Source: Pseudobdellovibrionaceae bacterium (GTDB lineage Bacteria; Bdellovibrionota; Bdellovibrionia; Bdellovibrionales; Bdellovibrionaceae). Taken from it: 64,000 bases of DNA. Shown piece by piece: positions 8,495 through 17,413 of this stretch. The stretch's first letter is position 1. Every line of letters begins with the position of its first letter. A program made the translations under genes and the position numbers. The notes beneath the pieces were generated by a model. That model was not told the DNA's origin, did not search any database, and saw only the letters and a program-made list of their open reading frames with translations. The DNA is taken from NCBI GenBank assembly GCA_947449255.1, contig CANFQX010000003.1:124001-188000 (forward strand). Reading direction: 5' to 3'.

Positions 8495-9598
8495 GTGAGG
8501 AAAAGCACATTTCTTAGTCTTATAATTGCAATATTCATTTTGTCTTCCTGTGCAACTTCATTTCTAAAATTTGACAAGCCAGAGCAATTAAAAAAAAATG
8601 ACGAGTTTGATGAGAAAGTTAAAATTGTTGAGTCCAAACTAAGTCAGTCCACTCCATCGAATGCTCCAGTCAGTGTGGGAGTCCCGCCTTTGAAATCAGA
8701 AAAAGGTGAAACTGAAAAAAAAGCCTTAGCTAAGATTGAGTCCGAAAAAAGTAAAATAGACGTCAGGGGAAAAAAAGCAAAAGACCTTTCAGGAGGTAAG
8801 AAAAAATTGACGGATAAAAAAACTGCTGCTTCAGCTCAACTGACAAATGTTCGCAGACAGCCTGAGATCGAAGATGATGCCGGGTTTGTTGGACGTCGCC
8901 CTCTGATCGATCCCTTCCGAGTGGGGGAAGAAGTTGTTCATGACGTTAATTATTTCAAAGTTTCAGCTGGGGAATTGAGATTTAAAGTGGCTCCCTTTGT
9001 CAACGTCAATGATCGAAAAGCCTATGCCTTTAAATTGGCAATCAAGACCAGTAATCTTTTCTCATCTTTTTATAGTGTCGATGACAGTGTTGATATTTTT
9101 ATGGACTATGAAAGTCTCGTTCCCAGTGTTTTCCAATTGCATGTCACTGAATCTAGACAACTGCGGGAAGCCAAAATGTTGTTCAATGAAAAAGACAACA
9201 CAGCCACTTTCTGGGAAAAAAAGGTCACCAAAAAAGATGGTGTTGAAGAGAAAAAGCAGAATTGGGAAATACTGCCTTTTTCTCAAAATGTTTATAGCGC
9301 TATTTTTTATATGAGATTTTTCCAGTGGGAAGTGGGCAAAGAGTACGCCTTTCATGTGGCCAATGATAAAGACAATTTAGTATTTTCCGGGAAAGCACTA
9401 CGCAAAGAAATCCTTGAAACTAAGCTAGGCCCAATGAAATCGATAGTCATTTCTCCAAATATTGTTCTGAAAGGGAAGTTTCAACCCATCGGCGAAAATT
9501 TAATTTGGCTCTCAGATGATGAGCATCGCTACATCTTACGAATTGAAGCAAAAATAAAGATTGGAACTTTAGTCTCCGAGGTCTCTGAGATTCATTAA
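8495..9598 (+). CDS. DUF3108-type exported lipoprotein
   Basis: The product is a predicted lipoprotein of about 367 residues. The preferred start is GTG 8495, which has GGAAGGA six bases upstream and gives a compact signal peptide ending in the lipobox LSSC. An ATG at 8465 in frame would add ten residues before it. A Lys/Ser-rich linker covers the first third. A C-terminal domain beginning at DPFRVGEEVVHDVNYFKVSAG then matches DUF3108, a beta-rich periplasmic domain of unknown role often found near envelope genes. It sits between the lipid A operon and the sugar transferases, so a role in lipopolysaccharide or the outer membrane is plausible. Function is unproven. Confidence 0.78.
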   Translation: MRKSTFLSLIIAIFILSSCATSFLKFDKPEQLKKNDEFDEKVKIVESKLSQSTPSNAPVSVGVPPLKSEKGETEKKALAKIESEKSKIDVRGKKAKDLSGGKKKLTDKKTAASAQLTNVRRQPEIEDDAGFVGRRPLIDPFRVGEEVVHDVNYFKVSAGELRFKVAPFVNVNDRKAYAFKLAIKTSNLFSSFYSVDDSVDIFMDYESLVPSVFQLHVTESRQLREAKMLFNEKDNTATFWEKKVTKKDGVEEKKQNWEILPFSQNVYSAIFYMRFFQWEVGKEYAFHVANDKDNLVFSGKALRKEILETKLGPMKSIVISPNIVLKGKFQPIGENLIWLSDDEHRYILRIEAKIKIGTLVSEVSEIH

Positions 9599-9679
9599 TC
9601 CGATTCAGGCAAGGACTAAAGCCCTGAAATGAGCCCTGAAGGATACGATCTTCATCTGACAATTTTTTAATCATTAAAA

Positions 9680-10855
9680 ATGGCCTACACTCTCAGTATG
9701 GCTAACACAGAGTGCAGACATTTTACGGGCTACAAGCCTTGCAAAAAATCCGAAGTGTGCGATTCCTCATGTCGACATCAGGACGTTCCAAGGCTGTCCT
9801 TGTTGGTGATTCATCTTGGTGCACTAGGTGCTGTCGTGAGAAGCACCAGTTTGCTTGCTGGGATCAAAAGAAAATATCCTGCAAGCAGGATCACCTGGGT
9901 GACAGATGCACCAGCCCATCATTTGCTAAAAGGACATCCACTTATAGACCAAGTGCTGACGAGCGCAGAGAGTGACCTCTTAGAGCTTTCAGCTTTGGAC
10001 TTTGAGGTGGCCTTGGTCATTGATAAATCCTTGAAGGCTAGCGGTGTTTTAAAGCGAACTCACGCGGATCAGGTCTTCGGCTTTAAAGTCAATCCGCGGA
10101 ATGGAGCTGTCCTTCCTGCTACAAAAGCAGCCACTGAACTTTGGGAGTTGGGTCTCAGTGATGCAAAAAAATTTTTTGAAAATCAAAAATCAGAAAATCA
10201 GTTGATTTTTGAAGCTCTGGAGCTGGGGGCCTTTCGCAGAGATGAATACTCTTTGCCATTGAATACTCTCGAAGAAATGGCCAGTGGCCAACGTCGGAAA
10301 CTTTGGCTTGAAATTGGAAAAAGTTTTGTGATTGGCCTCAACACGGGCTGCAGTGATGTGATTCCTTACAAGAAGTTTTCCATTGAATTTCATCGACGGA
10401 TGATTTTTGAAATTTTAAAAACTTGGCCTGAAGCTCAAGTGGTTCTGCTCGGCGGACCTGAGGATGAAAAAAGAAATGCACTGATCAGTGAAGGATTGCC
10501 AGTCAAATCCTCAAGCACAAATTTGGGCCTGCGCGACGGTTTGGTGAGTGTTGCCGCCTGTGATCTTGTGATTACGGGGGACAGCTTAGGGATGCATATG
10601 GCGATCTCTCAAAAGAAGCAGGTGATTGCTTGGTTTGGTCCAACCTGCTCTCAGGAAATTGATCTTTATGATCGCGGAGTAAAGATTCAGAGCCAAAGCC
10701 CCTGCGCTCCTTGCTGGAAGAGGACTTGTGAAAAGGAAATTATGTGTTACGATCAGGTTTCAATTTCGGAGATGATGAATGCCATTAAATCTTGTCGTAC
10801 AAACAGCCTTTCTGGGGGATTTACTTCTGGCCATTCCCTTGTTGAAGCGTTGTAA
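9680..10855 (+). CDS. Glycosyltransferase family 9 (heptosyltransferase-like) with N-terminal Cys cluster
   Basis: This is an ADP-heptose:LPS heptosyltransferase-type GT9 enzyme of 391 residues, cytosolic and probably adding a core sugar. The GT-B halves are visible in LLVIHLGALGAVVRSTSLLAGIK (the N-terminal Rossmann half) and in GLNTGCSD, LLGGPEDE and VITGDSLGMHMAI, the nucleotide-sugar half. Two cysteine groups stand out. The N-terminal one has C-x8-C-x5-C-x3-C spacing, starting at CRHFTGYKPC. The C-terminal one is SPCAPCWKRTC followed by MCYD. Similar N-terminal Cys motifs occur in deltaproteobacterial GT9 proteins as I recall, and may bind a metal. ATG 9698 is an alternative start; neither has a clear ribosome site. 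The 3' end overlaps the next GT9 gene by 77 bases. Confidence 0.82.
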   Translation: MAYTLSMANTECRHFTGYKPCKKSEVCDSSCRHQDVPRLSLLVIHLGALGAVVRSTSLLAGIKRKYPASRITWVTDAPAHHLLKGHPLIDQVLTSAESDLLELSALDFEVALVIDKSLKASGVLKRTHADQVFGFKVNPRNGAVLPATKAATELWELGLSDAKKFFENQKSENQLIFEALELGAFRRDEYSLPLNTLEEMASGQRRKLWLEIGKSFVIGLNTGCSDVIPYKKFSIEFHRRMIFEILKTWPEAQVVLLGGPEDEKRNALISEGLPVKSSSTNLGLRDGLVSVAACDLVITGDSLGMHMAISQKKQVIAWFGPTCSQEIDLYDRGVKIQSQSPCAPCWKRTCEKEIMCYDQVSISEMMNAIKSCRTNSLSGGFTSGHSLVEAL

Positions 10856-11885
10856 AGAGCTCTGGCCTGACCATCAATTGGGCTTGGTTTGTCGCAAGGG
10901 TTTAGGGGATTTCTTTTTAAAAACAAAACTTGTTGATCAAATTTTTGAAATTCAAAAGGGACGGCAAGACTCCTATTCTAAAATCATTCAAGAATTAAAT
11001 ACGGCAGACATTCAATTTTTAATTTCTCCTCACCAGTCGATGAGAACGGGAATATTTTGCCACCAGATCAAGGCAAAGCATAAAATCAGTTTTAAAAACT
11101 GGTGGAATTTTTTAGTTTTTGATCATCGAGTCGTTAGAGATGTGGAACTTCCAGATCCTTTACGGCAGCTCAGTTTGCTGGCAGATTCTGCTGTAGAAAA
11201 AAATCAAGATTTAAGAAATCAACTTCTGGCCTATAAAACAAATGAAAAGCCCTACGCACTGGGGCCTGCAGGAAGGCTTTCGGCTCCGCCTCCTTGGGCC
11301 TCGATGAGTTTAAAAGCTTCTTTCAGCGGTGCAGATAAATCTTTTGCAGATCTTAAGGAAAAGTTGAATCTACAAGGTTTTGATTCAAAGCGATCTGTCT
11401 TGTTGTTTCCAGGCAGTGTGTGGGCAACAAAGCGTTGGACTGAGAACGGATTTATATCTCTAGGGCAGCAGCTGCAAAAAAAAGGGCACCAAGTTTTTGT
11501 GATGGGTGGTCCTGGGGAAGAAGAATTGGCAGACCGAGTTTCAAAACAAATTCTCGGATCACAATCTCTGGCGGGTAAAACTTCGATTTTTGAATCGGCA
11601 CTCTTGATAATTCATTCCGCCCTCGTGGTGGGCAATGACAGCGCTTCAACTCATTTAGCCAGTGCTTGTGAGACTCCGGTGATCGCTATTTTTGGTCCGA
11701 CTGTTTTAGAATTTGGGTTTCGTCCGTGGTCGGCCGAAAATTATGTGGTTCAAAGGACAGATTTAAATTGCCGCCCCTGTGGAATGCATGGGCACAAAGT
11801 GTGTCCTTTGGGCACCCATGTCTGTATGAAGGACATTTCTTCGGATGCTGTGTTGGGTGTTGTGCAGATGGCTTTGAAGGAATAG
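10779..11885 (+). CDS. Glycosyltransferase family 9, LPS heptosyltransferase II-like
   Basis: This is a second GT9 enzyme of 368 residues, closest in look to WaaF/RfaF, which adds a heptose to the LPS inner core. It begins with the family's NLVVQTAFLGDLLLAIPLL strand-loop-helix. It carries LLFPGSVWATKRW, VMGGPGEEEL, LAGKTS and VVGNDSASTHLASA in the donor-binding half, and ends with the CRPCGMHGHKVCPLGTHVC cysteine segment typical of WaaF. The start at 10779 is set by the conserved N-terminus and by GGAG seven bases upstream, so the 77-base overlap with the previous gene is real. The acceptor sugar cannot be read from sequence. Confidence 0.86.
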   Translation: MPLNLVVQTAFLGDLLLAIPLLKRCKELWPDHQLGLVCRKGLGDFFLKTKLVDQIFEIQKGRQDSYSKIIQELNTADIQFLISPHQSMRTGIFCHQIKAKHKISFKNWWNFLVFDHRVVRDVELPDPLRQLSLLADSAVEKNQDLRNQLLAYKTNEKPYALGPAGRLSAPPPWASMSLKASFSGADKSFADLKEKLNLQGFDSKRSVLLFPGSVWATKRWTENGFISLGQQLQKKGHQVFVMGGPGEEELADRVSKQILGSQSLAGKTSIFESALLIIHSALVVGNDSASTHLASACETPVIAIFGPTVLEFGFRPWSAENYVVQRTDLNCRPCGMHGHKVCPLGTHVCMKDISSDAVLGVVQMALKE

Positions 11886-11886
11886 A

Positions 11887-11912
11887 GAAAATTGGATCCC
11901 CATCTAATTTTC
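11887..11912. terminator. Bidirectional hairpin between convergent genes
   Basis: A ten-base-pair stem (GAAAATTGGA with TCTAATTTTC, one G-T pair) and a six-base loop lie at the point where the plus-strand GT9 gene and the minus-strand regulator converge. The stem overlaps the stop codon of the minus-strand gene. It can serve as a terminator in both directions. Confidence 0.6.
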
Positions 11913-13373
11913 CTCTGACAAATAGTCTTTCACATTAATGCCATACTTGCGAATTTTCCGAAGCAAAGTGTTCTTAGGAATATTGGCTTGTGCCACTGTT
12001 TGGTTAATTCTTCCATGATTGGCTTTGAGTGCACTGATGATGAACTCTTTTTCCATGCCTTCTTTAAAAACATCAAAATCAAGTGTGCCAGCACCCACGC
12101 CATGCCCAGCTCCAGAATCAGAAACAGATCCTCCGGCGCTAAGATTTTTTTCACTGAGGCTTTTTTCAACTCTTGGTGGAAGTGGCAAATTTCGAATTGA
12201 ATCGGGCAGGGATTGGGCCGTGATTTCCATGCTGTTTTCGACAATAAAGGCTCTCTCGACTGCATTCTCAAGTTCTCGTATATTACCTGGCCACCGGTAG
12301 TTTTTTACCAAATGAAGAGCCTCTTGGCTGATGCCAGTGATTTGACGTCCATGCTGTCTCGAAAACTTTTTAACAAAATGTTGAATCAAAGCCTCAATGT
12401 CATCTGTGCGATCACGAAGTGGCGGCAAAAATATTGGCATCACATTGAGGCGATAAAATAAATCTTCTCTGAAGAGGCCATCGGCCATCATTTTTTCAAG
12501 GTTGCGATTAGTGGCGGCCACTATTCGGGCTGTGGTTTTAACTTCTCGGTTGCTGCCCACGGGAGTGAACTTGCGGTCCTGCAGAACTCTTAACAGTTTC
12601 ACTTGCATGTCAGGCTTGAGCTCGCCGATTTCATCTAAGAAAAGAGTGCCATTGTTAGCCGCCTGGAATTTTCCAATTTTTCTTTCAACCGCTCCGGTGA
12701 AAGCTCCCTTTTCATGGCCAAACAGTTCACTTTCCATCAGAGCTTCAGGAATTGCACCACAGTTAAGAGCAACAAAGCTGCCGGCTTTTCTTGGTGAGTT
12801 AAAATGAATAGCGCGGGCAACAAGTTCTTTACCTGTGCCGTTTTCACCGCGAATTAAAACGGTGGTGTCCACTTTGCACAGGCGATAGATCAGATTAAAG
12901 ACCTCTTTCATTTTTTGAGAGCCGCCAACAAATTCACTTTCAATATCATCGTCAAAGACAGGACTGGAAAGGGCAAGACTAGAAACCAAATCTCTGGCTT
13001 CCAATGATTTTCGAACAATCTCGGTCAATAATTCGGGTTTGACTGGCTTTTCGACATAGTCATAAGCACCATCTTTGATGGCTTGAACAGCATCGTGAAG
13101 GTTAGAGTGGGCGGTCATCAATACGACGAAAGTTCTTGGGTCGTGCTCCTTGATGGCAGCCAGGGCTTCAAGTCCATTCATCTCGGGCATTTTAACATCC
13201 ATCAAAACTAAATCCCAAGACTGAGTTTTAACTTGTTCCAAAGCTTCTTTGCCTGTGGCGGCTTCGCTGATGATAAAATCAATTTCTGGCATTGCTGATT
13301 TCAGGATAGAAATCACAGACCGGCGAAGTTCAGATTCATCATCAACTATAAGCGTGTTGAGTTTATTTGTCAT
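11904..13373 (-). CDS. Sigma-54-dependent response regulator, NtrC family
   Basis: This 489-residue activator has the three NtrC-family parts in order. A receiver domain (residues 1-120) has acidic residues in VDDE and the phospho-acceptor Asp in LMDVKMPEMNG. The AAA+ sigma-54 interaction domain (about 152-380) has the P-loop GENGTGKE, the GAFTGA loop that contacts sigma-54, and FLDEIGEL. A C-terminal Fis-type helix-turn-helix (INQTVAQANIPKNTLLRKI) follows. It activates transcription from -24/-12 promoters when phosphorylated. It overlaps the upstream histidine kinase gene by four bases, so the two form a two-component pair. The target genes are unknown; sigma-54 promoter candidates lie elsewhere in this window. 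Confidence 0.93.
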   Translation of the reverse strand: MTNKLNTLIVDDESELRRSVISILKSAMPEIDFIISEAATGKEALEQVKTQSWDLVLMDVKMPEMNGLEALAAIKEHDPRTFVVLMTAHSNLHDAVQAIKDGAYDYVEKPVKPELLTEIVRKSLEARDLVSSLALSSPVFDDDIESEFVGGSQKMKEVFNLIYRLCKVDTTVLIRGENGTGKELVARAIHFNSPRKAGSFVALNCGAIPEALMESELFGHEKGAFTGAVERKIGKFQAANNGTLFLDEIGELKPDMQVKLLRVLQDRKFTPVGSNREVKTTARIVAATNRNLEKMMADGLFREDLFYRLNVMPIFLPPLRDRTDDIEALIQHFVKKFSRQHGRQITGISQEALHLVKNYRWPGNIRELENAVERAFIVENSMEITAQSLPDSIRNLPLPPRVEKSLSEKNLSAGGSVSDSGAGHGVGAGTLDFDVFKEGMEKEFIISALKANHGRINQTVAQANIPKNTLLRKIRKYGINVKDYLSEEN

Positions 13374-15328
13374 AATTTCACCTCTGAGTTTTTATTGTCT
13401 GCGAGATTTTCTTTGTTTTCAGAATTTTCAATGGGAAGTGAAAACTCAACAAGAGTTCCACTTCCTAAGTTGCTTGTCATTGCTATCTTTCCGCCATGAA
13501 GTTCTATAAAATATTTTACTAAATAAAGGCCTAGGCCAGAGCCCTTGGTTTTTAAATCTTGATCGCTGCCACGAGTGAATTTTCCCCACACCTTGTCCAT
13601 GTCATCCGGTTTAATGCCTTCACCGGTGTCAGCAACTCCAATATGGACATTGTGCTCTTTTTCATAGGAAGTGATATTGATACTGCCAAAAGGTGGAGTG
13701 TATTTGATCGCATTCTCCACAAGATTGATGATGACTTCTTTAATAAGGGTGCAGTCAAGTTCTACTGAGAACATAGGTTCCAGGTTGGTCTCGATCTGGA
13801 TATTTTTTTCTTTTGCGAGGGGGCGCAGGTGTTGCAAGGCATCGACGATCACTTCATTAATGTCAGCCACTTCCATATTGAGTTTGAAATCTCGTGACTC
13901 CACTCTTAAAACTTTCAAGATGGATTGAATATAGCGATTGAGTTCATCACTAAACGAGCGCAGTGATCGCAAGTCTGAACTCAATTCTTCCCCTTGGTAT
14001 TGCGTCATCAGGCGGTCAACAACGGCCTGTATTTTTGCAATAGGAGTTTTTAAATCATGAGAAATAAGGCTGACAAAATTATTTTTAAGCTGTTCGAGTT
14101 CAGAGAGTGATTTTTGCTCTTGTTGCAGTTGAAAATTTTGGCGTTCAATTTTTGTGGCCTGGTAGCCAATAAAGATGGTCCAGGTTGCAGCCAGTAAAAT
14201 AAAGGGTGATATGGCTGGTGTCCAAAAATAAAAACTATCAAAAACCCATGCGGACAGAGCCACCTGAAGTGTGCCAATCCAAATTATAAAAAAAATGCCG
14301 ACAGATTGTGGGTAGGCCATGATGATGGATACGGCCAGCCACATTAAGACCAAAAAGCTACCAACATACCACCAGTAATTGAGCCTTTTGATCCATCTGT
14401 TGCCTACCAGTGTGTCTGTGATGTGGGCAATAATTTCTGTTCTGTTCAGTGGGCCCAGTGGGGTTGAGTAAAGAGTCGACGAGGAGGTTTCTGCTCCTAT
14501 TAAAATTATTTTATCTTTAAAGGTATTCTCAGGAAGCTCATCATAAATGATTTCACTCAGGCTGTATTGTTGAAAAATCCGCATAGCACCACGGTAATTG
14601 ATGGGAAGGCCTGCGGTCGAATGAGGAAAGCTTTTGCCAGTTATTTTTTCAGACAGGTGAGGCAACTCTGTTGTGGATGGAAAAACCCTGCGGACAAGGC
14701 CATCCTCATCTCGGCGGAGGTCATTGTTGCCCAAATTTGTTTGCTCTCTATTGGCAAAAAGAGGAGGGGCCATTCGATCAAGATTGTTGGTTGACGAGGC
14801 CCAAAAAACTCGTGGGTCTTGAAAAATCACTTTGTCTTTGGGGCTTAATTTAAGAGCCCCAATATTGTCGCCGAAATACAGGACAACTCCGATGGATTTA
14901 GGTCCCTGCTTTAATAGCCGAGTTAATAAATTTGACCAAATTTTTTGATCCCAAAAAAAACTGTCTGTGAAATCTGTGGCCTCATTGATCAGTCCTAATG
15001 ATTTTGTTCGCGAGGCCACGATATTTGATATGTCAGATTGCTTAATTGTTATTAAAACGATCTCAGGGCTGACCTTTTGATCGCCTCTCAGGTGAAATCG
15101 GAGGTCGTAGGAATTGAGCTCATCTGTTGATAAGGCTAGACATCCAATAATCCAACACAGCAGATAGCGGAGCCAAAATCCTCGGTGTTGAGAAAAAAAA
15201 CGCAAAAGGACTTCGCATCTGTATAAAAGTCGGTAAAAAAGGTTGTCTGTTTTTTTGGATTGCACGCGTCGCAACATAGCAAAATTACTGAAAATATCAA
15301 GATATATTAAGTCATCTTTGGCTGCCAA
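13370..15328 (-). CDS. CHASE2-domain sensor histidine kinase
   Basis: The 652-residue product is an inner-membrane sensor. An N-terminal membrane segment (LLCWIIGCLALS) leads into an extracytoplasmic CHASE2 domain (about residues 75-300, with KIILIGAETSSS near its end). Three closely spaced helices come next (about 310-385), then a short coiled linker. The kinase core has a HisKA domain with the phospho-accepting histidine in LISHDLKTPIAK and a HATPase_c domain with ENAIKYTPP and GSGLGLYLVKYF. It is translationally coupled to the sigma-54 regulator downstream. The start used here is TTG; an in-frame ATG at 15277 is possible and neither has a clear ribosome site. The ligand is unknown. Confidence 0.9.
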   Translation of the reverse strand: MAAKDDLIYLDIFSNFAMLRRVQSKKTDNLFYRLLYRCEVLLRFFSQHRGFWLRYLLCWIIGCLALSTDELNSYDLRFHLRGDQKVSPEIVLITIKQSDISNIVASRTKSLGLINEATDFTDSFFWDQKIWSNLLTRLLKQGPKSIGVVLYFGDNIGALKLSPKDKVIFQDPRVFWASSTNNLDRMAPPLFANREQTNLGNNDLRRDEDGLVRRVFPSTTELPHLSEKITGKSFPHSTAGLPINYRGAMRIFQQYSLSEIIYDELPENTFKDKIILIGAETSSSTLYSTPLGPLNRTEIIAHITDTLVGNRWIKRLNYWWYVGSFLVLMWLAVSIIMAYPQSVGIFFIIWIGTLQVALSAWVFDSFYFWTPAISPFILLAATWTIFIGYQATKIERQNFQLQQEQKSLSELEQLKNNFVSLISHDLKTPIAKIQAVVDRLMTQYQGEELSSDLRSLRSFSDELNRYIQSILKVLRVESRDFKLNMEVADINEVIVDALQHLRPLAKEKNIQIETNLEPMFSVELDCTLIKEVIINLVENAIKYTPPFGSINITSYEKEHNVHIGVADTGEGIKPDDMDKVWGKFTRGSDQDLKTKGSGLGLYLVKYFIELHGGKIAMTSNLGSGTLVEFSLPIENSENKENLADNKNSEVKL

Positions 15329-15432
15329 TTCAGCGAACCAGTTCAGGTTGCCAATTCATCTTGGTGGATTTGTTCATCAGGGCCTGGATGGCTGTGAAAA
15401 GGTGCTGACCTCCTAGTCATCCAGGCGCTATA

Positions 15433-16494
15433 GTGAAAAATATGCAGATTTATAATGGTGTTAAGGAACTGAAAGCAAAAATCAATTCAAATTTGGCTCT
15501 TGAGGGAGTTCCAAAGTTGACTAGCGAGCAGCTAATTTCATCCACAGAACCTCGCTTGGAATTCAGCGCGGATGGTTTAAAAAGCTCAGTGGTGACAATT
15601 GGTAATTTTGATGGAGTCCATCTCGGGCATCAGCAATTGATCGAAAATGTAGTTCGTGAAGCCCAATACCTTGGTGCGCCTGCCGTTGTCGTTACCTTTG
15701 ATCCGCATCCCTTGAAAGTGCTGTCAATGCAAAGTTCAAAAATAAAAGGTGTCGAGCGCTTGTTTGATCTTCGCGATCAGCAAGAACAGTTCGAGGCCCG
15801 AGGAATAAATATCGCTGTTGTTGAGCCCTTCACTGTCGATTTTGCGAAGGTCACAGCTGAAGAATTTTTAGATCAGTTTATTGTGAAGCATTTGAATCCA
15901 AAGACTCTTGTGGTGGGGCATGATTTTACTTTTGGTGCAAGACGACAGGGGACACTTGCTTATCTCGAAGAATATTGTGCGGCAAAATGCATTAAGCTGA
16001 TTATAATTCCCCCATTTCATTTTAAGAATATTATTGTTTCCTCAACCAAGATTCGTGAAGCCCTTGCCGCTGGTCATGTTGAGCAAGCCAATGAGCTGTT
16101 AGGCCGAAATTATTATTTGCGAGGACATGTACAAAAGGGATTTCAAAGAGGTCGATTGATTGGAGTGCCTACCGCCAATATTCATCCCGAAGTTGAGTTT
16201 ATGCCGCGAAAAGGGGTTTATGTTACTTTAACCAAATTTGCAGGCCAAACTCACAGGTCGATTACCAACATTGGAGTGAATCCGACATTTCACGAGGGCG
16301 ATCTGAGTCAATTTCCTCTCAAAATTGAAAGTCACATTTTTAATTTTGAAGGACAAATCTATGGCATTGAAGTGGAAGTCATTCTGCTTCATTTCTTAAG
16401 AGATGAGCAGAAATTCAATGGTATCGACCAACTGGTTATACAAATTAAAAGTGATTTGTTAGCAGCCGAAAGTTATTTTGATGAATCCGATTAA
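15433..16494 (+). CDS. ribF: Bifunctional riboflavin kinase / FAD synthetase RibF
   Basis: RibF converts riboflavin to FMN and then to FAD in the cytosol. The FAD synthetase domain starts at VVTIGNFDGVHLGHQQLI, the nucleotidyl-transferase HxGH motif, and continues through VVGHDFTFGARRQGT and SSTKIREAL. The C-terminal riboflavin kinase domain has GVPTANIHP, RKGVYVT, TNIGVNPTF and HIFNFEGQIYG. The protein has 353 residues, with roughly 45 extra residues before the core compared with typical RibF. The start is GTG 15433, with AGG eight bases upstream, or ATG 15442. It overlaps the following Rossmann-fold gene by about 17 bases. It is divergently placed from the CHASE2 kinase gene. No FMN riboswitch is visible in the short upstream gap. 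Confidence 0.94.
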   Translation: MKNMQIYNGVKELKAKINSNLALEGVPKLTSEQLISSTEPRLEFSADGLKSSVVTIGNFDGVHLGHQQLIENVVREAQYLGAPAVVVTFDPHPLKVLSMQSSKIKGVERLFDLRDQQEQFEARGINIAVVEPFTVDFAKVTAEEFLDQFIVKHLNPKTLVVGHDFTFGARRQGTLAYLEEYCAAKCIKLIIIPPFHFKNIIVSSTKIREALAAGHVEQANELLGRNYYLRGHVQKGFQRGRLIGVPTANIHPEVEFMPRKGVYVTLTKFAGQTHRSITNIGVNPTFHEGDLSQFPLKIESHIFNFEGQIYGIEVEVILLHFLRDEQKFNGIDQLVIQIKSDLLAAESYFDESD

Positions 16495-17329
16495 GTTTTT
16501 AGAATTCAATCCACAAGGCCCAGGATTATTTGTTCGCCATTTTGAATCTCTATCGAAAGAGCAGGGATGGGATATTCAGTTTGAAACTTATTCTGAGTTT
16601 AATTCTGACCTTCTCAAGGACGCAGACATCGCTAAGATTGACATGTCGCTGTCTGTACTGGCTTTGAGAGAATTGAAACTGCAGCCGACCTTAGTGAGAA
16701 CACTCCAGAGTACAGATTTTTTGATCAAGGAGGAGGGCCTCTGGTATCCAAGGGTTTTTTTATACGAAGCCCTTAGAAAAGTCCTTGTTGAATATGCGAG
16801 GGGTTTAGATAATAGAGATTCGGCCTTCGTTGTTGGAACAAGTGAAGAAGCGATGGTCTCTGGCGCAGTCCTAGCACATATGGGTTTTCGAAAAATTTAC
16901 TTTACGGGTCACGATATAGCTGAATTAAAATTAAAAACTGAATTACTCAAAAAAAATTTTTTTGGCATTGAATTTAGCATCTTAGATGCAGGGTATTTAA
17001 CAGCCCAAACAATCGGCGCAAATATTGTGATTAATACGATCAATATTGCTGAAGATAAAGAGCTGCTGAGGGATATGTCCTACTTTAATTATATGAAGCG
17101 ACGAGGCTTTGTTGTAGATCTTAATTTAATTCCTTATCATAATCCTCTTTTAGAAGAGGCGCAAAGGGCTGAACTTCGCGTCGTTTATCCTATCCCCATA
17201 GCTGCAGAAGAAACATATTACTGCTTGCAACAATTAGATCTTTTAGGCCAGCTTAAAGTCGAGGACCTTTGCCAAAGTTGGGAGCGGTTTTTGATGGAGA
17301 ACTTTGAGGCCGCTTCGGGAATGCGCTAA
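16478..17329 (+). CDS. Shikimate-dehydrogenase-like Rossmann-fold protein
   Basis: The 283-residue product resembles the layout of AroE (shikimate 5-dehydrogenase) without clear catalytic motifs. An N-terminal region of about 115 residues could be a degenerate substrate-binding domain. A Rossmann segment follows (FVVGTSEEAMVSGAVLAHMGFRKIYFTG, about residues 117-144), then ANIVINT and VVDLNLIPYHNPLLEEAQ, which mirrors AroE's D-x-Y-x-P-x-x-TPLL stretch. The glycine pattern expected for NADP binding (GAGGA) is replaced by GTSEEA. It overlaps ribF by 17 bases and lies 84 bases before pilB. A moonlighting or structural role near the pilus operon is possible. Function is unknown. Confidence 0.5.
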   Translation: MMNPIKFLEFNPQGPGLFVRHFESLSKEQGWDIQFETYSEFNSDLLKDADIAKIDMSLSVLALRELKLQPTLVRTLQSTDFLIKEEGLWYPRVFLYEALRKVLVEYARGLDNRDSAFVVGTSEEAMVSGAVLAHMGFRKIYFTGHDIAELKLKTELLKKNFFGIEFSILDAGYLTAQTIGANIVINTINIAEDKELLRDMSYFNYMKRRGFVVDLNLIPYHNPLLEEAQRAELRVVYPIPIAAEETYYCLQQLDLLGQLKVEDLCQSWERFLMENFEAASGMR

Positions 17330-17413
17330 ACTTAAAAAGTTAGTAAAAAACTCATCCTGAGTCTAGTTACAAAAAAGGGCACCCTATATTAGTGTTAAGA
17401 TTGGGGAGTTGCC

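Noticed and set aside
11930-12807. Several open frames on the plus strand opposite the sigma-54 regulator
   Set aside because: They have no ribosome site and no family match, and the minus-strand frame has clear NtrC motifs throughout.
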